From Hordeum vulgare subsp. vulgare (lineage: Eukaryota > Streptophyta > Magnoliopsida > Poales > Poaceae): DNA of 64,000 nucleotides. The translations under genes and the position numbers were made by a program. Under the pieces are notes generated by a model. It ran no database searches. It worked only from the letters and a program-made list of their open reading frames with translations, and was not told where the DNA came from. The DNA is taken from positions 454,958,844-455,022,843 of the forward strand of contig NC_058522.1 in NCBI RefSeq assembly GCF_904849725.1, read 5' to 3'. Shown here piece by piece: positions 9,252-19,804 of the stretch (positions are counted from its first letter, which is position 1; every line of letters begins with the position of its first letter).

Positions 9252-12200
9252 CTATCTATTATTTATGTTTTCTTCTGGGTCGTACCATGGAGAATATTCA
9301 TCATTCAATAGGATGCTTGGGTCAGTTTTTACTTTGAAGGGCGGAATTTCATGAAACTTATTATAATCTAGTGACATGTCTGTCTTGTTATCTACTCCCA
9401 CGATGTTTCTTTTCCCTGAAAGAACTATGTGGTGTTTTGGCTCATCGGACGATATCTTCTCTTGGTGATTTCTTTTTCTCGTTTTTGTAGACATGTCCTT
9501 CACATAGAAAACCTGAGCGACATCATTGGCTAGGACAAATGGTCCGTCCATGTACGCAAGATTGTTGAGATCCACTATTGTCATGCCGTACTTTTGGTCT
9601 ACAACTACCCCGCCTCCTGTCAGCTTCACCCATTTGCACCGAAACAAAGGGATCTTAAAAGTAGGTCCATAGTCAAGTTCCCATATCTCCTCTATGTACC
9701 CGTAATATGTTTCCAAACAGTGCCCATTCTCGTCTGTTGCATCAAAGCGGACACCACTATTTTGGTTGGTGCTCTTTTGATCTTGGGCAACCGTGTAAAA
9801 TGTATTCCCATTTATCTCATACCCTTGGAAAGTACATATAGTCGAAGATGGTGGCCTGGCCAAACAGTACAGCTGATCTCCAACGGTGTCGTCATTCATG
9901 AGATGTGTCTGCAACCAACTGCCGAAAGTCTTCTCGTGTTCCCCTTTAATCCAAGAGTCAGCCTTCCCCGGGTTTTCAGAGCGTAGAATATTCTTGTGTC
10001 TCACGATATACGGAGCCACCACGGTGGAATTGTGTAGAACTATGTAGTGTGCTTGAGAGAAAGAATGCCCGTCCATACATACTTTTGCTTTCCTTCCTAG
10101 TGTGCCTTTTCCTGCCAGCCTACCCTCATACCGAGATTCAGGAACACCAATCGGCTTAAGGTCAGGAAGAAAGTCCACACAAAACTCAATGACCTCCTCT
10201 GTTCCATAGCCCTTGGAGATGCTTCCTTCTGGCCTAGCACGGTTACGAACATATTTCTTTAAGACTCCCATGAACCTCTCGAAGGGGAACATATTGTGTA
10301 GAAACACAGGACCGAGAATTCTAATATCTTCGACTAGGTGAACTAGGAGGTGTGTCATTATATTGAAGAAGGATGGCGGGAACAACAACTCAAAGCTGAC
10401 CAGACATTGGACCACATCAATCTGTAACCCTGATAGACTTTCTCGATCGATTACCTTCTGAGAAATTGCATTGAGGAATGCACATACCTTCACAATTGCC
10501 AGGCGAACATTTTCCGGTAGAATTCCCCTCAATGCAACCGGAAGCAATTGCGTCATAAGCACGTGGCAGTCATGAGACTTTAGGTTTTGGAATTTTTTGT
10601 CTTTCATATTTACGATTCCCTTTATATTCGACGAGAAGCCAGTCGGGACCTTGATACTGAAAAGGACTTCAAAGAAGATTTCCTTCTCTTCCTTAGTAAG
10701 AGCGTAGCTGGCACGCCCTTGAAACTGCCCTGGATGCATGCCATCTCTTCCTTTATGACGTTCCTGGTCCTCCCGTGCTTCCGGTGTATCTTTTGACTTC
10801 CCATACAAGCCCAGGAAGCCTAGAATATTCACGCAGAGATTCTTCGTCAGGTGCATCACGTCGATTGCCGAGCGGACCTCATGGACTTCCCAGTAGGGTA
10901 GCTCCCAAAATATAGATTTCTTCTTCCAGATGGGTACGCACTTATCAGGGCCGTTAGGAACAGGTTGGCTGCCAGGACCCTTTCCAAAGATTACTTTTAA
11001 TATTTGACCATATCAAATACTTCAGCACCAGTACGGATGACAGGCTTCCCCCGGGGTTCTACCTTGCCATTGAAATGCTTGCCTTTTTTCTTTAAGGGAT
11101 GCTTGGGCGGAAGAAAACGACGATTGTACGGGTACACATTCTTCCTACATTTGTCCAGATATATACTTTCTGTCTGATCCAAACAGTGCGTGCATGCATT
11201 GTATCCCTTGTTTGACTGTCCTGAAATGTTACTAAGAGCAGACCAATCATTGATGGTTACGAAAAGCAATGCTCGAAGGTCAAATTCCTCTTGTTTGTGC
11301 TCGTCCCACACACGTACACCTGGTTCGGCCCACAGCTGTAAAAGTTCATCAACTATTGGCCTTAGGTACACATCAATATCGTTGCCGGGTTGCTTTGGAC
11401 CTTGGATAAGCACTGTCATCATAATGAACTTCCGTTTCATGCACAACCAAGGAGGAAGGTTGTAGATACATAGAGTAACGGGCCAGGTGCTGTGACTGCA
11501 ACTCTGCTCCCCAAAAGGATTCATGCCATCTGTACTCAGACCAAACCATAAGTTCCTTGCGTCACCTGCAAATCTCGGGAACTCACTCTCGATTTTTCTC
11601 CACTGTCGACCATCAGCGGGGTGCCTCAACTTATCGTCTTTCATACGATCTTCCATGTGCCATCGCAACAACTTCGCATGATCTTTATTTCTAAACAGAC
11701 GTTTCAACCGTGGTATTATAGGAGCATACCACATCACCTTGGCAGGAACCCTCTTCCTCGGTGGCTCGCCCTCAATATCAGCAGGGTCATCTTTTCTGAT
11801 CTTATACCGCAATGCAGTGCATACCAGGCATTTATCCATATTCTCGTACTTCTCACCGCAGTAGAGGATGCAGTCATTAGGGCATGCATGTATCTTCTGC
11901 ACGTCTAATCCTAGAGGGCAGACAAGCTTCTTTGCTTCGTACGTGCTGGCGGGCAATTCGTTCTTTCTTGGAAGCATCTTCTTTATCAGTACCAGCAACT
12001 TTTCAAATGTCGAGTCAGTCACACCGGTCTCTGCCTTCCACTTCAGCAATTCTAGTGTGCTACCCAGCTTCTTCTGGCCATCTTCACAAGTTGGGTACAA
12101 CAATTTTTTTTGGTCCTGTAACATCTGCTCGAACTGCAACCTCTCCTTTTCTGTGTCGCAACCTCGCCGTGCATCAGAATGACCCGGCCAAGATCATCAG

Positions 12201-12574
12201 CGGGCTCATCTAATTCCCGTTCTTCATCCTGATCTTCTTCTTCATTGTCTTCCATTGCGGTATCAGCATACTCACGGAACATAGATCGGTAGTTGTCATC
12301 ATCGTTCTCTTCTTCTTCATCGTCGTCTTCCATCATAACCCCTCTGTCTCCGTGCTTGGTCCAAACATTATAGCCCAACATAAAACCGGACCGAAGCAGG
12401 TGGCTCTGAATGACTCTTGAGGAAGTGTAATCATTCTCATTCTGACATTAAATACATGGACAAAACATATAGCCACCACCATGCTTGTTCGCATCGGCTG
12501 CATGTCGAAAAGAATGCACGCCTTCTCTGTAAGCGGATGTGCGTCGATCACCGTACATCCATGGATGGCTCATC
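9252..12574 (-). pseudogene. tnp2-type CACTA transposase of CACTA-2, broken
   Basis: ATG at 12574 opens a transposase-associated domain whose CPCxxC motif contains an in-frame TAA (12448-12450). A frame change follows near 12165. The tnp2 domain is then open (12139-10997) with STDGMNPFG, FVTINDWSALS and a CTHC motif, all typical of CACTA transposases. A second frame change near 11010 ends that frame at MVKY. The last frame (10859-9252) is open for 535 codons and holds a DUF4218-like region (about 10570-10230: HDCHVLM, PFERFMG) and a DUF4216-like region (about 9750-9560: YYGYIEEIWELDYG, FVLANDVAQVFYV). At least three lesions disable it. The 3' half is better preserved than in CACTA-3. Confidence 0.88.
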
Positions 12575-12868
12575 TGCGTTATACGACATATCAAATACAA
12601 TCACGATCCTAAAAATTAGTACCGCACGGTCTAAACGAGGAAATATAGTTTCTAACCTTTTATAATAAGTAGAAATAAAGAGGAAGAGGTTTAAGCGTGG
12701 CTCGGGCATCTCATATCGTAGTTGTGTTCGGTGAACTGAAGCGGCATCGCTCTAACACACATTTCAACAAACACCTCTAGTGCATCCAAGAAAAATGGAG
12801 AGCTAGCACACACCCACACTCTTCCATCCAAGAAAAATGCAAGGAAGAGGGGAGAGGGGGGTTGTGGC
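12575..12868. other. Upstream region of CACTA-2 tnp2, no coiled-coil gene
   Basis: About 290 bases between the transposase start and its TATA box. Leader-like sequence only. The coiled-coil/membrane gene found at this place in CACTA-1 and CACTA-3 is absent. Confidence 0.6.
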
Positions 12869-12870
12869 CA

Positions 12871-12879
12871 ATATATATA
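12871..12879 (-). promoter_or_regulatory. TATA box for CACTA-2 transposase gene
   Basis: The minus strand reads CCTATATATATTGG directly next to the first right-hand subterminal repeat (from 12889) and about 300 bases before the transposase ATG at 12574. Confidence 0.55.
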
Positions 12880-12884
12880 GGCAG

Positions 12885-13110
12885 AGGACTTTAGTCCCGG
12901 TTTGAGACACAAACCGGGACTAAAGGTGGCGCACATGCGGGCTGCACACCGCGTAGCCCTTTAGTCCCGATTTGTGTCCAAACCGGGACTAAAGGCTCCT
13001 TACGGGCCGGGACCAAAGGCTCGTGGGCGGCATTGTGATTTTGGGGCGACGTGGCCGGGCCTTTAGTCCCGGCCCAGATGAAGGCCGGGACTAAAGGGTC
13101 CAGGCCAAAG
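12885..13110. repeat. Right subterminal repeats of CACTA-2
   Basis: At least three head-to-head pairs of TTTAGTCCCGGTTTG and complement, plus further single copies, up to the terminal inverted repeat. Confidence 0.88.
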
Positions 13111-13131
13111 GCCCGTTTTCCACTAGTGGTA

Positions 13132-13255
13132 GAGGAAGAGCATCACGAAGAAATTGCTAGATGCATGAGATTGACATTGACCCCAACATTATTAGACTTC
13201 GGACGAACAATGTTAAAAGAAATTTTGAGATAACGGACACACACACTTTATTCTA
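13132..13255. other. Flank between CACTA-2 and a Stowaway MITE
   Basis: About 125 bases, contiguous with 2544-3131 before CACTA-2 inserted. A short frame continues across that junction (see findings), but no gene can be supported. Confidence 0.4.
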
Positions 13256-13348
13256 CTCCCTCCGTCCCAAAATAAGTGTCTCAAGCTTAGTACAATTTTG
13301 TACTAGAGCTAGGACAAAGTTAACACAGTTATTTTGGGACGGAGGGAG
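13256..13348. mobile_element. Stowaway MITE (Tc1/mariner), 93 bp
   Basis: The ends CTCCCTCCGTCCCAAAATAA and its exact complement flank a short AT-rich centre. TA dinucleotides at 13254-13255 and 13349-13350 are the target duplication. Non-coding; depends on mariner transposase from elsewhere. Confidence 0.96.
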
Positions 13349-13770
13349 TATATAAATATTGCCTTTGAATGCATAAAAAAATTATCTGTGACAATTCTTA
13401 TGGACTTATATATTCATTATTGTCGTTGTATTATCTTTATATGAAAGGGCCCTGACTCTAATTTCGCCCTGGGGCGCAAAAATCTCTGTACCGGCTCCAA
13501 TCTAACGCTAAGGATCGTTTGTTCGGATGGTTACGTTATAGTCATTTATGAATTCACGTTTTACAGCCATAAAATTTATGTATAATCCATGAAACCGGAT
13601 TTTCACCTTTTTGAACTCAAAATAACTTAACAACACTTGCGACGAATTTTATTGTCAATGTAGTTGAGCAGAAAAACTATTCATGTGCTCACTTTCCTCG
13701 GAAATGGGAGAGTGAAATATGTTAGCCTGCAAGCTTTCGTTTCTTGTCTCCATCATGCTCTTATTAGGTA
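13349..13770. other. Unassigned flank between MITE and CACTA-3
   Basis: About 420 bases of AT-rich DNA. No domain, splice pattern or repeat recognised. It ends in GTA (13768-13770), the left target duplication of CACTA-3. Confidence 0.5.
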
Positions 13771-13789
13771 CACTAGTGGAGAAAGGGGT

Positions 13790-13978
13790 ATTAGAACCGG
13801 TTGGTAAGGGCCTTTGGACCCGGATACACATTCGGTGCTACGTATCCGGGACTAAAGCCCCCCCCCCTTTAGCACCGGTCTCTTACAAACTGGTGCTAAA
13901 GGCCTCCACGTGGGCGCCGAAGAGTGCGCGCAGGCGGATGACCTTTAGAACCGGTTGGTAACACCACCGGTCCTAATG
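13790..13978. repeat. Left subterminal repeats of CACTA-3
   Basis: Motifs such as TTTAGCACCGGTCTC, GTGCTAAAGG, TTTAGAACCGGTTGG and ACCGGTCCTAA in both orientations, with a run of ten C near 13858. Same ACCGGTT class as in CACTA-1, with one GGGACTAAAG copy of the CACTA-2 type near 13848. Confidence 0.82.
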
Positions 13979-13989
13979 CTTTTTTTTCT

Positions 13990-14265
13990 TTTTTTTCCTT
14001 TTCTTTTCAGGGTTTCCGATTCCATATTTCGGTGTTTCCGTGTTCCGTATTTTCAGGGTTTCCGTTTACGTGTTTCCGGTTCCGTATTTCCGTTTACGTC
14101 TTTCCGATTCCGTATTTCCTATTCCGTGTTTTCGATTCCGTGTGTCCGTGTTCCGTTCTTTAGGAACACGGAATCGGAAACACGTAATCGGAAACACGTA
14201 TCCGGAAACACCGATTACGTGTTTGCGGTTAAGTGTTTCCGATTCCGTGTTTGCGGTTAAATGTT
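13990..14265. repeat. TTCCG-rich simple repeat region in CACTA-3
   Basis: Irregular iterations of GTTTCCGATTCCGT-like units on the plus strand to about 14160, then the complementary form (GGAATCGGAAACACG) from about 14163, then plus-strand form again. This gives an inverted-repeat structure with a small hairpin at about 14149-14170. It is 3' of the second gene. Frames open in several phases are compositional. Confidence 0.8.
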
Positions 14266-14381
14266 GATGCACCAAATAAAAGTACATATATACATGTAAC
14301 ACGAAGTACTGGACCGATTATCATTACATAATTTGAAGTTCGTTTCCTATAGCTGTATACTTGCATAGAGAAGGGAGCTGG

Positions 14382-17300
14382 CTATTGGTTCATAGGATGG
14401 AAAAATTCTCCGCCTTCATCTATGACTTGCGTGAGGAGAAATCCTGCCAATTCCTGTGCAACTGCCTTGCAACGTTGGATTGGTCTGAGCATCGCCCGCT
14501 TTCGTTGCAGCTTTAAAATAAGTAGATGAAAACAATTAAGTTATGAACAAAACTAAACATAATTGATGGCAACATAAATAAAGTTGTGATGATCCGGTTA
14601 CTTACCTCTAGATTTCTGGAAGTACAGGATTTCTCATTGATAATCCTGTGAATGTACTCGCAAACGTAGTATCCACAATAATCAGTGCCCGGTGGTTGTT
14701 GCGGGACGCCCTATATACGAGAACATAATTCAGTCAAATTAATAATAATCAAGAGAATGGTAATGGTATTGAAACCAGGGTACGTAGTACTACTTACTTT
14801 GTTAATCTGAAAGTGGAGCTTGTCTGCCCATGTACCGGGTTCTTCCTTGATGAACATTTGCCAAACCCTGGCCGACAAAGAAAAATGAATACAAGAGTTA
14901 ATTATTACTTACTTGATATCAGGAAATGAACGAAAAAGAGGCCGATGAACGAAAGAGGCCGATATATATATACCTTTGAAGCATCTGACGCGCGCTCTTC
15001 CATCTGTCAGCGTCCCAGGTTAACGGGTCCCAGACTTCAACTTGTCCTTGATCGATTCTAATGATGAACAATATGAAGTGGGACCTGCGCACGTGTACAC
15101 ACGCAGTCATGCATACTCATCAATTACACTTAACATCAGGTAAGCAAAATGGAATGTGTACAAGACAGTAACACTCACTTGAATCCGTAGGGCCAAAGTA
15201 TTTCTTTTTTGGTACTTTGTCGCTTCAAAAACCTTAGCAAATCATCCGGTGTATCCTTGTTGAACTTTTCTATTGTCTCTTGATGAAACAAATACGGGTC
15301 AATGAACCCAAAGTCCCAGATTCCTGCCAGCATGCATTCACGAATCTTCATTCTGCATAGTAGCGTACAAAAAGAATGTCTCGTGAGTGATAATTATACG
15401 GACAATGAACGCGAGCTTAACTAAATAATTAAATTACACAAATAAATCACTTACAAACAGTAGCAGCTGACGATAGCTTTGTCGAGGGCACGTTGATTGT
15501 ACATCTGGAAAAAATCATCGAACCCAACCTCCACAAGGTACTCTCCGGAGTAGTGTTGATCCTGAACTGCCGCCGTGATACAGTCTCTCTTTTGCCTTGC
15601 GGCCTCCAAGTACCAAACATGTAAATTCCATAGTTGGGTTGTTAGAGCACTAGGATTTTCGACCAGAGGGTGCTCGGGCTTATATTTATATACCACATCA
15701 GCAATAGCGTAACCTACGTCGCCCATGCGTGGACCGGACACTGAAGCCTGGTCAGATAACACCTTGAGCGGGGAAATTGACTGTGCTTCTTGTTGTCCGA
15801 GCTGGGGAACTTGTTTCCCGCATTTCGTCTGCTTCGCCTGCTTCATCTGCTCCGCCTGTTTCATCTGTGCGGTGTGCATCTTTTCAATGTACCGTTCATA
15901 GTCTGAAAGGGGCGGCGGTGGCGGCGGTTCAGGATAATATAAGTTGTCGATGGTGCGCTCAATTTTCCACTTTGGTATGTTCTTCAGAGTTTCCTTCCAG
16001 ATGTCTGGAGGGGGCTTCAGGGGAAACCGTGCGAACCATGCTTTGTTTTTGGCTTTCACGGCCTCGTCTAGTTCCTCCGGAGTCATCAGGCCTGGTAACT
16101 TCGGGGGAGTCTTGACTTTCTTGGGTTTCCTTTCTCTCTTCTTGGGAGGAGTCCCGTTTCTTCTGAACTGCAGCTTCCGCTTTGCCGTACCCGTAGTGGG
16201 CGCATCCGTCGGCTCACTGGAGTGCACGGGCGATGGACTCTCGGCCTCGGGCTCCCAATCTTCGTTGTGGGGTGGACTTGGAGGTGCGTTGGGGGGTGGA
16301 CTTGGAGGTCGTGCATTCTCTGTACGAAAGTGAAAAAACTATTAAAAATAGGCTTACATGTGGTGCAACATTCAGTAATTGTTGGAGGTGGTGCATTTGT
16401 ACCTGGAGGAGTCGGTGGCCTTGGCGCCGCGTTAGGAAACACAATGTGTTTCTTCTTCCACAAGATGATACCAAGCTCCATTTCTCCCAGTGTCTTCTCG
16501 CCTTCACCTCCAGGAATATCAAGCTCAATTGACTGGCATCCCGGCGTAATTGTTGACAACCCGACACGAGCATGGGATGCTGGAATCTGACCACCATGGT
16601 AGGTTGCTCCAGGTTGATTCGGTAAAGCATAGCCTGACGCCACCATGAAGGATATGTTCCCCATTGGCATATGTATCTCACAGTTTGTCTTCTCCGTGAT
16701 ATCATCCACGGGGTAGTGAGGCGCCGACAGTTCGACTGCAGGACCGTCTTCTAGCTGCAGCTACGTGGAACCCACACTGCTTCTATGCTGAGATGGGACG
16801 GCATCTGCTACAGGATCGTCTTCTAATTGCTGTTGATCAGCGTCAGGTGCAGGATCTTCTTCCTCCTCTTCAGTGTCAGGTACAGGGTGTCCCCCTTTCT
16901 TCAAGAGAAACGCCACCTTTTCTTCTAATGTCGATATCCGTTCCAGTGCCTTCCTCTTGCTTCTACCACGGCTTCTGTAAGTGCCAAGGTCCGCCGGAAA
17001 CCCTTGGTTCCACGGGGTAGTGGCTCAAAAGCCTCGTGTTCGTCCCCACTTTTCGGGGTTCCCGAGTGCCTTCGTCAGCTCGTCGTTCTCTCTATCGGGA
17101 ACAAAAGTTCCTTTTCGAACAGCTTCTATTGCCTTCTCTAGATCTGATACGACTTGTGTTATTTTTTCCGACCATGGTCCCTCCGCAACAATCATCTCAG
17201 TCTCAGCGTCCAATGTTGACCCATGCGCGAACAACCAGAACTTGGACCTATCGGGCCAGTCATGTGTTTGTGGAATGATATTTCTTTTCAGAAGCGCATC

Positions 17301-18201
17301 TTCATAGCGTCGCCACCTAGGCAGGGCACTCATGTAGCCACCTGACCCCAAAATATGGTGATATTTCTTCTTCTTTGCATTCTCCGTATTTGTGGCTGAT
17401 CGGGATGTAAAGACACCCGATTTCTTGTACGCCTTAAAATCAGGCGAAGCGTCTCTTATCTTCATTAGGTGCCCAGTGAAAACTGGATCTTCGTCCTTAT
17501 ATTTCTTCCACAAGTCTTTCTTCCACCTCTGGAATTGTGTGGCCATCTTCTTCAAAGCCCACTCCTCAACTTTCTTCTTCTTATCTTCCGCTACGCTGAA
17601 ATTTAGCCAGACCGTGTCGCAAAGCACTCTTTTCAATCTGTCATCGACATAAGTAGCTCCAACGTTGGCACCGGTCTTCGGCTTATTCCATTCTATTAAG
17701 TTGATCGGGACCAGGTCTCTTACAACAACTCCGCACTGATTTACAAATTTGCGATAAGTTTCTGGGGGTTCCAGTGGTTTGCCATCAGCAGCAACTTTAT
17801 CGATCGAGTACCTTGCAGTATCTTTCAACCTTGCGGCCGGGCCTCGTTTCGACTTTGTCTCAGTACTTGCGCTAGCTGTTCCGGAGGGCGCCTAAACGGG
17901 AAAATAATGATTCGTTAGTAAGTGCAATACAAATTAATTGTTGCGTCAACAGTGACTTGAGATATACATTGGCAGAGTTTGTTACGGAGGGCACTTCTGC
18001 ATCTACTACATCTTCTATATTCTCAGCTCCGTCACCGGAGTCGTTCAAAAATTGATTGCTAAACGCCTGTCCACCATCGTCATCATGATATATGGCCGTT
18101 GCATCTTCAAAAATCATCTGGCACATGTATCTTTCCTTCTCCGCCTCACCCATTCCTGCGAGCTGATCGGTGTGCGGATCATGTGGTTCTTGGGGATCCA
18201 T
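14382..18201 (-). pseudogene. Second gene of CACTA-3: Transposase_24 plus intact Ulp1-like C48 protease exons
   Basis: ATG at 18201 (MDPQEPHDPH) opens an acidic exon to about 17972. Exon 2 begins at 17891 after TTTAG and carries the Transposase_24 (PF03004) region: KRGPAARLK, QCGVVVRDLVPINLIEW and KKYHHILGSGGY. An in-frame TGA lies at 17025-17027, a TAG near 16764, and the frame changes near 16215. The following 258-codon frame (16227-15451) ends SCYCL at a GTAAGT donor. Then come well-formed exons with GT/AG borders: 15362-15180, 15088-14973, then about 14870-14800, 14710-14607 and 14515-14382. Together they give a Ulp1-like catalytic set: His in SHFILF, Asp in VWDPL, Gln in QQPPG, Cys in DYCGYYVCE. 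The stop is TAG at 14382-14384. The 5' half is broken while the protease exons remain clean. Confidence 0.8.
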
Positions 18202-18239
18202 AGCTCAACACCTGCTAGTAACAAGAATTTAACTTAGCA

Positions 18240-18440
18240 AAATTATTTACGGAAAAGTTTTACGGAACCGGAAAAGTTTTACGGAATCGTCGGAGTCGTA
18301 ATCGTCGGAAAGTTTACGGAAAAGTTTTACGGAATCGTGGGAGTCGGAATCGTCGGAAAGTTTTACGGAATCGTCGGAAAGTTTCCGACGATTCCGTAAA
18401 ACTTTCCGACGATTCCGACGATTCCGTAAAACTTTCCGAT
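18240..18440. repeat. Palindrome-bearing repeat upstream of CACTA-3 second gene
   Basis: Iterated TTTTACGGAATCGTCGGAAAG units end in a perfect inverted repeat: arms 18343-18380 and 18382-18419, 38 bases each, one-base spacer at 18381. It lies just 5' of the coding start at 18201, so it is in the leader, an intron or the promoter. Confidence 0.95.
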
Positions 18441-18534
18441 TAACTTAGCAAAAAATTTCTAACTAATAATTTTTTCCAACTTAGCAAATATTTCAACACG
18501 CAATTATTGCTAACCCTAAACTAACAAGAATTTA

Positions 18535-19150
18535 CCGGAGAGGTCGACGGCGGCGGCTAGGGGAGACGACGGCGCCGACGGCAGGGGAGGCCGGGGAGAC
18601 GACGGCGCCGGAGCAGCGGAGGCAGACGGCGTCATGGAGGCGAGCACGGCGACGGCGACGTGGAGGCGAGAAGGGCGGCGTGGAGGCGACGGCGGCGAGA
18701 AGGGCGGCGTGGGGGCGAGCACGGCGGCGTGGGGGCGAGCACGGCGTTGGGGCGGCGGTCGACGGCGTGGGGGCGGTGGAGGTAGACGACGTCGGGGCGG
18801 CGGACGGCGTGGGCGGCGAGGCGGACGTACGGCGGAGTTCAGCGTGGGGCGTGCGGCGGCGTCGAGGTCGAGGCGGCGTCGGGGCGGCGGACGGCGTGGG
18901 GCGTGCGGCGGCGTCGAGGTCGAGGCGGCGTCGGGGCGGCGGACGGCGTGGGGCGTGCGGCGTCGGGGCGGCGGACGGCGTGGGGCGTGCGGCGCCGTCG
19001 AGGTCGAGGCGGCGCGAAGGTCGAGCACGGCAGCGGTGACGTGGAGGCGGACGTCGGGCGGCGGCACCGGAGAGGTCGAGGTCGAGGCGGACGCAAAATC
19101 GGAACAGGGCTTCGCCCGGGAAGGAGAGAAGACGCGCGAAAAAAGGAGAG
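18535..19150. repeat. GC-rich minisatellite leader of CACTA-3 second gene
   Basis: Very GC-rich, with GGCGGCGTCGAGGTCGAGG-type units repeated. A block of about 60 bases recurs at least three times between 18840 and 19020. Long frames are open on both strands and in several phases, which is what such composition produces by chance. It occupies the same position as the GC-rich leader in CACTA-2. Confidence 0.82.
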
Positions 19151-19154
19151 AAGC

Positions 19155-19315
19155 CTTTAGCACCGGTTGGTGTTGACAACCGATCCTAAAGACCCTTTAG
19201 CACCGGTTGTTAACACAAACCGGTACTAAAGGTCCAAAAATTGGGCCACATTCAAAATACGCGAGCGAACCCACCTTTAGGACCGGTTGTTGTTAAAAAC
19301 CGGTCCTAAACGTTT
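19155..19315. repeat. Internal cluster of subterminal-type repeats in CACTA-3
   Basis: Three head-to-head pairs of TTTAGCACCGGTTG and its complement, more than 4.4 kb from either terminus, between tnp2 and the second gene. Parallels 8245-8390 in CACTA-2 but with the motif of its own termini. No clear TATA box adjoins it here. Confidence 0.87.
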
Positions 19316-19800
19316 TTTTCCTTTTTCTTTTTTCCTTTTTTCTGTTTCCTGTTTTCTTTTTCCTTTTGTTTCCTTTTTCTTTTTCCTATTTCTTCTTTTA
19401 TTTTTCTTTTTTGTTTCCCTTTTCTGTTTTCTTTTAAATTTATTTATAAAATCAAAGTAGACTCAAAAAATTGTAAAAACAAATATTTATAAAAACATAT
19501 TTATATTTTCTCATATTTTGTGTAAAAATTGTCTAAATGTCATTTAATTGTCCAAAATAGACTCAAAAATTTTGTATAAACAAAAGCTTTTGTAAAATCA
19601 AATATTATAACAACATATTTATATTTTCTGATATTTTGTTTACAAATTGTCTAAATGTCATTTTAACACTTAAAAAATAAAAATGATATTTATCAAAATG
19701 GTCAAATTTAGTGGAAACTGGTCAAATTTTTTATATTTATCCAAATGGTCAACACAATTACATAAAAGGTTTAATACATTATTACACATCACCAATAACA
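19316..19800. repeat. AT-rich spacer of CACTA-3 with two ~100-bp repeat units
   Basis: A pyrimidine-rich tract (TTTTTCCTTTTT) to about 19430, then AT-rich DNA in which TAGACTCAAAAA... recurs at 19458 and 19558. It is positionally equivalent to the 163-bp array of CACTA-2 but unrelated in unit. Confidence 0.75.
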
Positions 19801-19804
19801 CCCC

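Larger units (their letters stand above)
3132..13128 (-). mobile_element. CACTA-2: complete CACTA (DTC) transposon, about 10.0 kb
   Basis: The left end CACTAGTGGGGACAGGGCC and the right end ...CGTTTTCCACTAGTG are inverted terminal repeats. Both sides carry the 3-bp target duplication GTA (3129-3131 and 13129-13131), the size expected for CACTA insertion. On the minus strand, in order, come TATA box, tnp2 transposase, a 163-bp tandem array, internal subterminal-type repeats, and a second gene with Transposase_24 and Ulp1-like domains. Subterminal repeats are of the CTTTAGTCCCGG type. Both genes are broken, so the copy is probably immobile unless helped in trans. Confidence 0.95.

Noticed and set aside
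16320..16357. Possible intron with GTAAGC donor and TACAG acceptor in the CACTA-3 second gene
   Set aside because: At 38 bases it is shorter than plant introns normally are; more likely a small insertion in a pseudogene.
18516..19179. Frames of 180-215 codons on both strands around 18516-19179
   Set aside because: Repetitive Arg/Pro/Ala or Arg/Gly-rich translations of a minisatellite in several phases; not credible proteins.
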